Under the pieces are notes generated by a model. It was not told the DNA's origin, searched no databases, and saw only the letters and a list, made by a program, of their open reading frames with translations. 64,000 nucleotides of DNA, taken from NCBI GenBank assembly GCA_017551625.1, contig JAFZLF010000040.1:97050-161049 (forward strand), read 5' to 3'. Shown here piece after piece: positions 34,797 to 43,686 of the stretch (within the stretch, counting starts at the first letter, position 1; every line of letters begins with the position of its first letter). The position numbers were made by a program, and so were the translations under genes. The stretch is from Clostridiales bacterium (lineage in GTDB: Bacteria > Bacillota > Clostridia > Saccharofermentanales > Saccharofermentanaceae).

Positions 34797-36092
34797 ATGC
34801 CTTTTCATATTATTCAGGGCGATATCACCCGTGTCCGTGTAGATGCGATCGTCAATGCGGCGAACCGCTCGCTGCTTGGTGGTGGCGGCGTCGATGGCGC
34901 GATCCACCGCGCAGCGGGACCGCGCCTTCTCGAAGAATGCAGGACGCTTCACGGCTGTGAGACCGGCGAGGCGAAGGTAACGCTTGGCTACGACCTTCCT
35001 GCGAAATATGTGATCCACACCGTCGGCCCGATCTGGAACGGTGGAAGTTGCGGTGAAGAAGAACTGCTGCGATCCGCGTATCGGAATTCCCTAAATCTTG
35101 CTCTCGAAAAGCACTGTGAATCGGTGGCTTTCCCGCTTATCTCCAGCGGCGTGTACGGTTACCCGCTCGAGCAGGCGCTGGATGTGGCCGTCAGTACGAT
35201 CCGTGAATTCCTCTCTGAAAACGAGATGGATGTAACGCTCGTTATCTTCGATAGAAGAAGTTTCCGTATCAATAAGGATCTCCACTCCGAACTTTCCGGA
35301 TTCGTCGATCATGTCTATGACAACGGAAATGCCGGCATTTCAGGTGGCGCGATTCCGCCGCAGGCGGCCGCCGCGCAGGCGATGCCGGATGGTGCGATGA
35401 TGCAGGCCATGATGGGTAATGCCGCTGCCACACAGGCGATGCGCTGTGCCCCGTCTGCGCCGTTAGGTGATTCGGATGCGCTGGCGCAGCATGCCGAGGC
35501 GAAGAAAGAACGCCGTTCTCTCTTTTCCCCCCTAAAGAAATCCTCTGCAAAACGGGCTGTATGTGATTCATCCATGCGTGAGGAATCTGCCGGTGGCGCC
35601 GCTACTGCCGAGGAGCCTGTCTGCGGAGCGCCGGTCCGTGAACCGGTATGTGAGGAAGAGGCCGATCTCGAATGCCTCGATGAAGAGGTTTGCTACGGGG
35701 TCACGGAGAGTATCCGGGTCAAGGACGATCTGGCGGAAGCCCTTCGGAATCTTGACGAGAGTTTCTCGCAGGCTCTCCTTCGCATGATCGATGCGCGGGG
35801 CATGAAGGACTCCGAGTGTTATAAGAAAGCGAACATCGACAGGAAGCTCTTCTCGAAGATAAGAAGTGATGTGAATTACCGGCCGAGCAAGCAGACCGTG
35901 CTGGCCTTTGCTGTGGCGCTGGAACTGGACCTTACGGAAACGAGGGCGTTCCTGCAGAAGGCGGGCTTTGCCCTGTCAAGGTCGAGTAAGGCGGACGTGA
36001 TCGTGGAGTTTTTTATCGCAAACGGGATCTACGACATGTACAGCATCAATGAAGCGCTTTTCGCGTATGACCAGAATCTACTGGGCGCGTAA
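34797..36092 (+). CDS. Macrodomain protein with C-terminal HTH-like domain
   Basis: Protein of 431 residues. Residues 1 to about 165 are a macrodomain: [34 protein letters not shown] and the loop [13 protein letters not shown], so binding or removal of ADP-ribose groups is likely. A low-complexity linker (about 180-300) is rich in Ala, Met and Glu. The last ~120 residues form a helical domain seen in many Clostridia macrodomain proteins ([20 protein letters not shown], then [20 protein letters not shown]), resembling an XRE helix-turn-helix. It may couple ADP-ribose sensing to nucleic-acid binding. No ADP-ribosyltransferase is encoded nearby. Confidence 0.85.
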   Translation: MPFHIIQGDITRVRVDAIVNAANRSLLGGGGVDGAIHRAAGPRLLEECRTLHGCETGEAKVTLGYDLPAKYVIHTVGPIWNGGSCGEEELLRSAYRNSLNLALEKHCESVAFPLISSGVYGYPLEQALDVAVSTIREFLSENEMDVTLVIFDRRSFRINKDLHSELSGFVDHVYDNGNAGISGGAIPPQAAAAQAMPDGAMMQAMMGNAAATQAMRCAPSAPLGDSDALAQHAEAKKERRSLFSPLKKSSAKRAVCDSSMREESAGGAATAEEPVCGAPVREPVCEEEADLECLDEEVCYGVTESIRVKDDLAEALRNLDESFSQALLRMIDARGMKDSECYKKANIDRKLFSKIRSDVNYRPSKQTVLAFAVALELDLTETRAFLQKAGFALSRSSKADVIVEFFIANGIYDMYSINEALFAYDQNLLGA

Positions 36093-36135
36093 AGAAATAT
36101 AAAATCTGAATAAGGTACTATCAGGAGGAAAAACC

Positions 36136-37566
36136 ATGGCAAAGACGTTAGAGGAAATCCGCAAACTGATCGATGAGCTGAACATCAAGATGATCGACTT
36201 TAAGTTGACCGATATTGATGGCAGATGGAGGCACCTGGCCATCCCGTCGGAAAGACTGACTGAGAGTACCATGCAGCAGGGCATCGGTTTCGACGGCAGC
36301 AACTACGGTTACGCGCCGGTCGAAAACAGTGATATGGTCTTTATCCCGGTGCTGGAGTCCGCGGTGGTCGACCGTTACTGTGAAGTGCCGACGCTCTCCA
36401 TGATCGGTGATGTCCGTGTGATCGCCCTTCCCGAGAACAAGCCCTTCGACCAGTATCCGAGAAACGTCGCGATCCGCGCGCTCGAGTACATGAAAGAGAG
36501 CGGTGTGGCCGATCAGATGATCATCGGGCCGGAGTACGAGTTCTACATCTTTGACGATGTCCGCTATACCACCAACTACTATGACATGAGTGCGAGCATC
36601 TACACATCCCAGGCGCACTATGCGTCCGGTAACGAGATGAGCAATAACGGCTTCCAGGTCATGCCCGGCGCCGGCTACCACAACAGCCTGCCGACCGATA
36701 TCCGTAATGACCTGCGTTCCCGTATGTGCCTCGCCATGGCCGACTGGGGCATCGGGGTCAAGTACCACCATCCGGAGGTTGGCGGATCCGGCCAGATGGA
36801 GATCGAGGTGGAGCTCGGCGACATGCTCAAACTCGCGGATGACACGATGGCAGCGAAGTACGTCATCAAGAACGAAGCGGTCGCAGAAGGCGTGACTGCG
36901 ACCTTCATGCCGAAGCCTCTGGCCGAAGAAGCGGGATCCGGCATGCATGTGCATATGCTTCTTTTCAAAGATGGAAAGCCGGTATTCTACGATGAGAACG
37001 GATACGCCCAGCTCAGCGAGACCGCGCACTACTTCATGGGCGGACTTCTCAAACACGCGAGATCCATCTGCGCAATCACCAATCCATCGACCAACTCCTA
37101 TAAGCGCCTGATCCCGGGCTACGAAGCACCGGTCACGATCGGCTATGCCATGAGTAACCGTTCTGCCGTGATCCGTATTCCTGCCTATGCAAAAACACCG
37201 GAGACCAAGCGTTTCGAGCTTAGAAATCCGGACGCGACCTGTAACCCGTACTACGCGTATGCTGCGATCCTGATGGCTGGCCTCGACGGTATCAAGAACA
37301 AGATCGATCCCCATGCTAACGGCTGGGGCCCGTATGACTGCAACCTCTACACGCTTTCCGACGAGGAAAAAGCGAAGCTCACCGGACTTCCGGCATCTCT
37401 TGACGAAGCGATCCGCGCTCTCGAAGAAGATCACGACTATCTGACCGCCGGCGGTGTCTTCCCGGAGAGACTCCTCAAGCAGCTCATCGACAGAAATAAG
37501 AAGGCGGCAGGGAAGATCAGTAAACTGCCGCATCCGATGGAGTTCGCGATGTACTATGATTTGTAA
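36136..37566 (+). CDS. glnA: Glutamine synthetase, type I
   Basis: Protein of 476 residues that makes glutamine from glutamate and ammonia. Ligand and substrate motifs include GPEYEFYIFD, HHPEVGGSGQMEIEV, GSGMHVHMLLF, NRSAVIRIP and the Glu in KRFELRNPD. No adenylylation tyrosine loop of the beta subtype is seen, which fits the alpha subtype regulated by feedback or by GlnR-like control. RBS AGGAGG. Its stop is followed after six bases by a family 2 palindrome, which may serve as terminator. Confidence 0.95.
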   Translation: MAKTLEEIRKLIDELNIKMIDFKLTDIDGRWRHLAIPSERLTESTMQQGIGFDGSNYGYAPVENSDMVFIPVLESAVVDRYCEVPTLSMIGDVRVIALPENKPFDQYPRNVAIRALEYMKESGVADQMIIGPEYEFYIFDDVRYTTNYYDMSASIYTSQAHYASGNEMSNNGFQVMPGAGYHNSLPTDIRNDLRSRMCLAMADWGIGVKYHHPEVGGSGQMEIEVELGDMLKLADDTMAAKYVIKNEAVAEGVTATFMPKPLAEEAGSGMHVHMLLFKDGKPVFYDENGYAQLSETAHYFMGGLLKHARSICAITNPSTNSYKRLIPGYEAPVTIGYAMSNRSAVIRIPAYAKTPETKRFELRNPDATCNPYYAYAAILMAGLDGIKNKIDPHANGWGPYDCNLYTLSDEEKAKLTGLPASLDEAIRALEEDHDYLTAGGVFPERLLKQLIDRNKKAAGKISKLPHPMEFAMYYDL

Positions 37567-37572
37567 GTGAAT

Positions 37573-37658
37573 AAACCGCCGAAAAGAAAACAACGTCGCT
37601 GGTCCTCGGGCCGGCGGCCCTGCGGAATCGCTCCTTATGTTTTCTTTCTCGGCGGTTT
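37573..37658 (-). repeat. Palindrome, family 2, copy 1
   Basis: Arms 37573-37591 and 37639-37658 (AAACCGCCG and complement, then an A/T-rich part) enclose the core on the minus strand (37594-37636): AAGGAGCGATTCCGCAG, small stem GGGCC-GCC-GGCCC, GAGGACCAGCGACG. On the plus strand the right arm ends in TTTTG, so it could terminate glnA. With copy 2 it fills the 348-base gap before the next gene; nothing else is seen there apart from a short open frame across the repeat. Confidence 0.82.
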
Positions 37659-37748
37659 TGTTCTGTCCCATTCATATGTACAACGACTTACGATAAGCGC
37701 TAGACACAACGTGCATGAAATGATTTTCGATGTCGCACGCAAGGTGTT

Positions 37749-37823
37749 ATCACATAAGAAATGACAAGGAGCGATTCCGCAGGGCGAAGCCCGAGGACCA
37801 GCGACGGTCATTTCTTATGTGAT
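37749..37823 (+). repeat. Palindrome, family 2, copy 2
   Basis: The arms 37749-37765 and 37807-37823 are a perfect 17-bp inverted pair unrelated to the arms of copy 1. The core (37766-37806) is the same except for the tip stem, here GGGC-GAA-GCCC. It lies 110 bases from copy 1 in the opposite orientation. Confidence 0.85.
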
Positions 37824-37914
37824 TCCCTTTTCAAATTGTTAATAGAACGGTCACTTTTGCCCTGTAAAATAGTACTAATAGATACTGTGCGCAGAGGGTC
37901 TGCGAGGGGGGAGT

Positions 37915-40200
37915 ATGAGGTACTCATTTGCCGTACTGTTCATATTGATGGTGCTTGCCTTATTGGCGTGCGTCAGTGTGGCCCGGAGATCTTATAAGAA
38001 GATCGGCGGTACGGTCGCGATGCTGATCGGTATGCTGATCCCGCCGGTTATCGGCAATCTCATCATTATCCTCTCTACAGCGAAACTCCCGGCTACGATC
38101 GGATGCTATATCTATTTTATCGGCATGGACGCCGTCATCATGGCGCTTATGCACTTCACCTTCGTGTATTGTGTGGTCAAGTGGCCCAATAACGTGCTTC
38201 GGTATCTGGTGTACGGTCTGGTTACGGCCGATGTCGTCCAGTACGCGCTCAATCCTTTCTTCGGACACGCCTTTGATACCGAGGCGGTGATCGTGGACGA
38301 CCGACCCTATTACCGGCTGATCCCGTACTGGGGGCAGTCCTTCCATCGTGCCGTCGTCTACGGCATCCTTCTGTTGGTCGTTGTCATCTTCTTCTATAAA
38401 CTGATTCGGTCGGCGCGCGTATATGCGGAGCGCTACGCAGTGATACTGATCACGATCCTGATCACCGGGGTGTGGCAGAGTTACTACATTTTCTCGAGAA
38501 CGCCGATCGAGAAATCTATGGTCGGATACGGGATCTTCGGCATCCTGATTTTCTATTTCTCCCTCTATTACAGACCGCTGACGCTTCTGGACAGACTTCT
38601 GGCCAATATGGCATCGGACATGCCGGATGCGATCTTCTTCTACGATGCAGACGGACGATGCATCTGGGCGAATCGTCAGGCGATCGATCTCATCGACCTT
38701 AAGGATGAGAAGTTTGACCGCTCCTCGGAGCTCCTTCAGACGATGTTTGGGCAGAAAGAGGACTTTGATGAACTTGAGTGGTCGTGTACCCGGGTCCTTG
38801 GCAGCGGAGAAGATGCGAAGTACTACTATCAGGCCAAAAGAACAGTAACGGACGAACGTCATCATGTGACCGGCGCTTTTCTCTCGATCCGCGATGTTAC
38901 TGAAGAGCAGAAACTCCTCAAGCAGGAGCGATACAATGCGACGCACGACTCGTTGACAGACCTTTTTACCAAGGAATACCTGTACGAATGCATACGGAAG
39001 ATCCTCGATGAGAACCCGGATCGCGACTACATGATCCACTACATCGATATCCTGGATTTCAAACTGATCAATGATGTTTTCGGCACGGACTTCGGAGACA
39101 AGACGCTCCGCGGGATCGCAGCTTTTCTCAGAGAACATGTCCCTTCCGATGGAGTATTCGGAAGGATCGGCGGAGATACGTTTGGTGTGCTTGTTCCTAA
39201 GGAAGCTTTCTCCGAGAAACAGCTGGAAGAAGCATTGCAGGGTTTCTCCATGGGAGACGGACCGCTGGATCATCACATCGTGATCCACGTGGGTGTGTAT
39301 GAAGTGATCGAGAGGGACATGGAAGTTTCCTTCATGTTCGACCGAGCGCTTCTGGCGATGAGTACGATTGAAGATGAGTATCAGACACATATCGCGTTCT
39401 ATGACGAGAAGATCAGGAAAGATGTGCTGTGGGCGCAGCATATCTCCGCCCAGCTGAAGGATGCGCTGAAAAAGAGAAATGTGGTTCCGTACCTGCAGCC
39501 GATCGTCGATAAGGAAGGCCGGATCGTCGGCGCGGAAGCACTGGCGAGATGGGTCCATCCACAGGACGGATTCCTCCCGCCGTCGTCCTTTATCCCTGTT
39601 TTTGAGAAGAACGGTATGATCGTCGAGATCGACCGGTATATGTGGCGCTGCGCCTGTGAGATCCTGGCAGACTGGCAGAAACAGGGAAGAGATCTCTTTA
39701 TCTCGGTTAACATTTCTCCCAAGGACTTCTACTTCATGAATGTGGGCGCGGAAATCAAGCAACTCGCCTCTGAGTATGCGGTCGAGCCTTCGAAACTGCG
39801 TATCGAAATCACGGAGACAGTCATGATGACGGATATCGATAACCGTATGAAGGTCCTCGAAGATCTCCGGCAGGCAGGTTTCATCGTAGAGATGGATGAC
39901 TTCGGCTCCGGATATTCATCCCTGAATCTTCTCAAGGATATGCCGGTCGATGTGCTGAAGATCGATATGAAATTCCTGGCGAAGACGACAGATGAGAAGA
40001 AGGCCAGAACGATCCTGCAGAATATCCTGCAACTGTCGGAGGATCTGGGGATCTTCTCCCTGACCGAGGGCGTAGAGACGCACTCCCAGCATCAGATGCT
40101 GTCAGAGATGGGCTGTAAACTCTTCCAGGGATTCTTCTTCGCCCAGCCGCTTCCGATCACGGAGTTTGAGGATTACTATCGGAATCACCTCGCCGGATGA
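37915..40200 (+). CDS. Membrane PAS-GGDEF-EAL protein; EAL intact
   Basis: Protein of 761 residues: seven N-terminal membrane helices (about 1-225, like histidine-kinase 7TM modules), a PAS domain (about 230-340, DAIFFYDADGRCIWANRQA), GGDEF (about 345-500) and EAL (about 510-755). The signature is GGDTF, with Glu replaced by Thr, so cyclase activity is doubtful; the domain may still bind GTP. EAL residues are complete: AEALARW, SVNIS, EITETV, EMDDFGSGYSS, LKIDMKF, and TEGVETHSQ. Probably a c-di-GMP phosphodiesterase with two sensory inputs. RBS GGGGGGAG. It has the same general plan as the product at 5044 but is not a recent duplicate. Confidence 0.88.
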   Translation: MRYSFAVLFILMVLALLACVSVARRSYKKIGGTVAMLIGMLIPPVIGNLIIILSTAKLPATIGCYIYFIGMDAVIMALMHFTFVYCVVKWPNNVLRYLVYGLVTADVVQYALNPFFGHAFDTEAVIVDDRPYYRLIPYWGQSFHRAVVYGILLLVVVIFFYKLIRSARVYAERYAVILITILITGVWQSYYIFSRTPIEKSMVGYGIFGILIFYFSLYYRPLTLLDRLLANMASDMPDAIFFYDADGRCIWANRQAIDLIDLKDEKFDRSSELLQTMFGQKEDFDELEWSCTRVLGSGEDAKYYYQAKRTVTDERHHVTGAFLSIRDVTEEQKLLKQERYNATHDSLTDLFTKEYLYECIRKILDENPDRDYMIHYIDILDFKLINDVFGTDFGDKTLRGIAAFLREHVPSDGVFGRIGGDTFGVLVPKEAFSEKQLEEALQGFSMGDGPLDHHIVIHVGVYEVIERDMEVSFMFDRALLAMSTIEDEYQTHIAFYDEKIRKDVLWAQHISAQLKDALKKRNVVPYLQPIVDKEGRIVGAEALARWVHPQDGFLPPSSFIPVFEKNGMIVEIDRYMWRCACEILADWQKQGRDLFISVNISPKDFYFMNVGAEIKQLASEYAVEPSKLRIEITETVMMTDIDNRMKVLEDLRQAGFIVEMDDFGSGYSSLNLLKDMPVDVLKIDMKFLAKTTDEKKARTILQNILQLSEDLGIFSLTEGVETHSQHQMLSEMGCKLFQGFFFAQPLPITEFEDYYRNHLAG

Positions 40201-41247
40201 TCAGCCTTTGCGGCTGGCGGAGAGGACGAGCTTCTCGCAGAGATCTTCATAGGCGATGCCGATAGCGCGGGCTTCCTGCGGGATCAGACTGTTCGGTGTC
40301 ATGCCCGGAAGGTTATTTGCCTCGAGGCAGTAGAAATGCCCGTCTTCTTCTGAGAGAATGAAGTCGACCCTCGAATAGTTGCCGAGTCCGAGAGCCTTAT
40401 GGACGGCGACGGCTAGCGCTTGGGCTTCCTTTGTCTGTTCAGGGTTCAGCGGGGCCGGACAGATCTCCTCGGTGGCATTCGCCTGGTACTTATTCTTATA
40501 GTCATAGAATCCCTGCTTCGGGATGATCTCGATGATCGGCAGCGCCTGACCATCGAGCACGCCGATCGAGAATTCTCTTCCCTTGATCATCTGTTCGACC
40601 AGACAGGTCTTCTCATATTTTGTCGAGTATGTGATGGCATCATCCCATTCGCTCTCGTCTTTTACGATGGAGACGCCACAACTGCTGCCGCAACCGATCG
40701 GCTTCACTACGCAGGGGATGCCGATCTCCCGTTTGATATCTTCGATCGTATTTACGGACGGATCGTAGATGACCCACTTCGCTGTCGGGATATTGAACTG
40801 AAGAAGCAGAGTCTTCGTGAGGTGTTTATCCATCGCCAGTGCGCATCCGAGATATCCGGAACCGGTATAGGGGACATCGATACAGTCGAGGACAGCCTGA
40901 AGACGGCCATTCTCGCCCATGCCGCCGTGGCAGCCGATGAAGACCGCGTCAGCCATCTTGCAGAGTTCGAGGACGCCGGGCCCGATGAGTTCTTTCCGTC
41001 CGCCGTGTGAGGCGATCAGGGCAGCAAGGTCCGGCTCTTTTTCAGGGATCGCGTAGGAATAGGTCTTCCCCGAATCAGGCTTCGCAAAAAGCACTGTCAT
41101 GTCGGCGCCTTCAGGTACGCCCTCATATACGTCCACGAAGGCGACCTCGTGTCCTTTGGAAAGAAGGGCGTTGGAGATCAGGCTTGCCGAACAAAGGGAT
41201 ACGTCGCGCTCCGGGCTGATGCCACCGGCCAGTACTACTATTTTCAT
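40201..41247 (-). CDS. ddl: D-alanine-D-alanine ligase
   Basis: Protein of 348 residues, ATP-grasp fold. Motifs are AGGISPERDVSLCSA, GCHGGMGENGRLQ, VVKPIGCGSSCGVSI and the metal-binding LEANNLPGMTPNSLIPQ. It joins two D-Ala for peptidoglycan; the alr gene 11 kb away supplies the substrate. Whether it is a D-Ala-D-Lac variant cannot be settled by eye, but neither vanH nor vanX is near, so the ordinary ligase is likely. RBS GGGAGG. Converges with the preceding gene with no gap. Confidence 0.93.
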   Translation of the reverse strand: MKIVVLAGGISPERDVSLCSASLISNALLSKGHEVAFVDVYEGVPEGADMTVLFAKPDSGKTYSYAIPEKEPDLAALIASHGGRKELIGPGVLELCKMADAVFIGCHGGMGENGRLQAVLDCIDVPYTGSGYLGCALAMDKHLTKTLLLQFNIPTAKWVIYDPSVNTIEDIKREIGIPCVVKPIGCGSSCGVSIVKDESEWDDAITYSTKYEKTCLVEQMIKGREFSIGVLDGQALPIIEIIPKQGFYDYKNKYQANATEEICPAPLNPEQTKEAQALAVAVHKALGLGNYSRVDFILSEEDGHFYCLEANNLPGMTPNSLIPQEARAIGIAYEDLCEKLVLSASRKG

Positions 41248-41316
41248 GGAAAAAACCTCCCGATATAACCAGATTCTGCCTGCAAGAAAAAACAGCAGGG
41301 ATGATCACACCCACTG

Positions 41317-41343
41317 ATTATACCCTATTTCTCCCTATATCAA
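41317..41343 (-). promoter_or_regulatory. Possible promoter of ddl
   Basis: Minus-strand TTGATA (41338-41343), 15 bases, TATAAT (41317-41322). The -10 is perfect but the spacing is short. Confidence 0.4.
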
Positions 41344-41442
41344 GCGAAATCTTGCGAAATGTAACGAAAGAGTAGGATTTTTCGTGACGATGCGACGTGA
41401 GAATGATATGATAATGGCGTATACGTATGTGGAGGTCGCTAT

Positions 41443-43674
41443 ATGCTTGCCGTTTTGTATTTGATCATCGCCGTTTTCTTCGGGACCCAGCTGATCCGTT
41501 TCCTGATTCCGGACATCCGGCGGTTGTATGTCGGTATTGCCGCTGATCAGAAAGTGATCGATAAGGTTCCGACGGGTCTTTTCCTTATTCCGGCGGGTAC
41601 ACTTATCGGACTTCTGCTGTCGACATGGACGACTTATTTTCTGGCGTACGTGATGCATCCCTTTATCCCGGCGGATACGGCCAATCTCCTTCCGGCCAAT
41701 ATCGTGGGCATGTGCCTGTTCTCTTATTTCGGATGTCTCTTCTGGCAGAGATGTTTCCTCCGCAGTTACAGAGAAGAGAAGCAGGGACTGTCATCCCGGA
41801 AACTCCCGGTATTCCGCAAAAGTGCCGGTTCGATCCTCTTTTATGCTACCTCGTTGATCCTGATTCTCTCCGCGGTCGTGTTCGTGTATTTCTATACCTG
41901 CTACATGAAGGACGGGAATATCCGGCTGGGTGTCTCGATATTCAGTGATTTTTCACCACATGTGGCCATCACATCGGGATTCGGCGTCGGTTCGAATTTC
42001 CCGACACAGTATCCGCACTTCGCGGGCGATAATATCCAGTATCACTTCATGTTCTACTTCCTGACCGGAAATCTCGAAGCTCTGGGCCTGCCGCTCGTGT
42101 GGGCGATCAATATTCCCTCGATCCTCTGTATGGGCAGTGCGCTGGCCCTTCTGGGAACACTGTCTGTTCTGCTGTCATCCCGCCGGAGTGCTTTTTTCTT
42201 CGCACCGGTCCTCGTGCTCTTCCGCAGCGCGTGGAACGTGTTCCACCAGATCTCGGAACTGAACAAAGTCCCCGGAGCGACATGGAACTCGGTCTTCAAG
42301 GAGATTACGAAGCAGGCCGTATGGTATGGCTATACATTCCGTGACGAGTGGGGGATCTGGGCGATCAATGTGTATGCGAACCAGAGACATCTGGCGCTGG
42401 GCGTCGGCCTCGTACTTGTCTTCATCTTTCTGTTCCTGCCGCATTTCCGGAGGATGTTCCTGCATCTGGGGAAATCGAAGGGAGCCGGTGCGAAAGCCAG
42501 GCGTTTCTTCCTCTCCAGAGAAGCATGGATCCACAGAAAAGATGATCCGCTTCGTCCGTGGGGCAGTGTGCTGCTCGGTTCACTGATCGCGCTGGCGATG
42601 CCCTTCTTCCACGGTTCCTGCCTGATCTGTGCACTGCTGGTGCTCTTCGGCATGGCGGTCTTCTCGGAGTTCCGTCTGGGCTATGCAGTCATCGCCGCTG
42701 TTTCCGTGATCTCGGCCACACTCCAGGCCCGATTCTTCGCAGGTGGCGCATCTAACGTCGCGAGCTTCAAGTATTACTTCGGCTTCGTCGTCCCGGAACT
42801 GGCCGGCAAGAGCAAGGCCAATGCTTCGCAGGCCCTCAGATCAACAGGGACAGTCCTCTCGTACCTCTGGAAGATGGGCTTCCTGACGATCCTTCTGCCG
42901 GCGCTTCTGTTCGTGGGTCTTCTCGTCTATGAACTGATCCTGCATAGAAATCCTTACCGGTCGATCCTTCTGATCCCGTTCTCGATCCCACTGGTCTTCG
43001 CTTTCTACTGTCAGGTCTCCCTGGAGGTGCTGGCGAACCACAAGTTCATCCAGGTGAGCTTCATCCTCTTCGATATCATGATCGGCGGGATCCTCGCAAA
43101 TCTCATGGCGCTTCCGCTCAAAGTGGAAAAAGCCGGAAAGAACACCTCCGGCATGAAGAAGAAAGTATTTATTCCGGTACAGATCAGCTCGGCCATCGTC
43201 TGCCTGCTCCTGCTCTTCGGCCTTACGGCGACGGGTATCAGTGAGTGGTGCATCTACTATAACCTCAACAGCCATAAGAGCGGCTATATCGAGCTTCATC
43301 CCGATTCGCCGATCGCCGAGTGGGTCAGTAAGAATACCAACGAAGACGATATTTTCCTGACGCCGATGTGGTCTGTCAATGATTTCTTCCTGAGCGGACG
43401 CCGTGTCTACTATGGCTGGCCGTATTTCGCATGGTCTGCGGGACACGATACACACATCCGGCAGATCAACTATCAGTGGCTCCTGACCGGCGCCAACGGC
43501 AACATCTCCGAATTCCGCCGCTATTGTAATGAGATGGGGATCCGCTATGTCATCGCCAGTGGCGATTACTACGGAAACGACGAGACCCGCGATTACTACG
43601 ACGAGGAATTCTTCGCGCAGCATCTGACGGAGATGGTCCGTTTCGATAACGGAACGACCATCTATAAGATCTGA
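41443..43674 (+). CDS. Large polytopic membrane protein, possible GT-C-like enzyme
   Basis: Protein of 743 residues with about 12-14 predicted membrane helices and a soluble C-terminal part of about 130 residues. A large first outer loop contains NFPTQYPHFAGDNIQYHFM, with acidic and His residues as in GT-C glycosyltransferases that use lipid-linked sugars. The C-terminal part (WVSKNTNEDDIFLTPMW, then IRYVIASGDYYG) recalls the soluble end of such enzymes. Assignment is by layout, not by a firm motif. RBS GGAGG. The flavoprotein gene follows after 12 bases. Confidence 0.7.
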   Translation: MLAVLYLIIAVFFGTQLIRFLIPDIRRLYVGIAADQKVIDKVPTGLFLIPAGTLIGLLLSTWTTYFLAYVMHPFIPADTANLLPANIVGMCLFSYFGCLFWQRCFLRSYREEKQGLSSRKLPVFRKSAGSILFYATSLILILSAVVFVYFYTCYMKDGNIRLGVSIFSDFSPHVAITSGFGVGSNFPTQYPHFAGDNIQYHFMFYFLTGNLEALGLPLVWAINIPSILCMGSALALLGTLSVLLSSRRSAFFFAPVLVLFRSAWNVFHQISELNKVPGATWNSVFKEITKQAVWYGYTFRDEWGIWAINVYANQRHLALGVGLVLVFIFLFLPHFRRMFLHLGKSKGAGAKARRFFLSREAWIHRKDDPLRPWGSVLLGSLIALAMPFFHGSCLICALLVLFGMAVFSEFRLGYAVIAAVSVISATLQARFFAGGASNVASFKYYFGFVVPELAGKSKANASQALRSTGTVLSYLWKMGFLTILLPALLFVGLLVYELILHRNPYRSILLIPFSIPLVFAFYCQVSLEVLANHKFIQVSFILFDIMIGGILANLMALPLKVEKAGKNTSGMKKKVFIPVQISSAIVCLLLLFGLTATGISEWCIYYNLNSHKSGYIELHPDSPIAEWVSKNTNEDDIFLTPMWSVNDFFLSGRRVYYGWPYFAWSAGHDTHIRQINYQWLLTGANGNISEFRRYCNEMGIRYVIASGDYYGNDETRDYYDEEFFAQHLTEMVRFDNGTTIYKI

Positions 43675-43686
43675 GGAACTATCGGG

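Noticed and set aside
36148..37671. Minus-strand frame of about 507 codons opposite glnA
   Set aside because: Mirror of glutamine synthetase, without start signals.
37567..37764. Small open frame after glnA (65 codons)
   Set aside because: It lies across a family 2 palindrome, and its codons come from the repeat itself.
37960..39762. Long minus-strand frame opposite the second GGDEF-EAL gene
   Set aside because: The plus-strand protein is fully accounted for; the antisense product is rich in Arg, His and Asp as expected of mirror frames.
40201..41247. Vancomycin-resistance D-Ala-D-Lac ligase
   Set aside because: No vanH or vanX companion, and no decisive residue could be read; the ordinary ligase is the simpler call.
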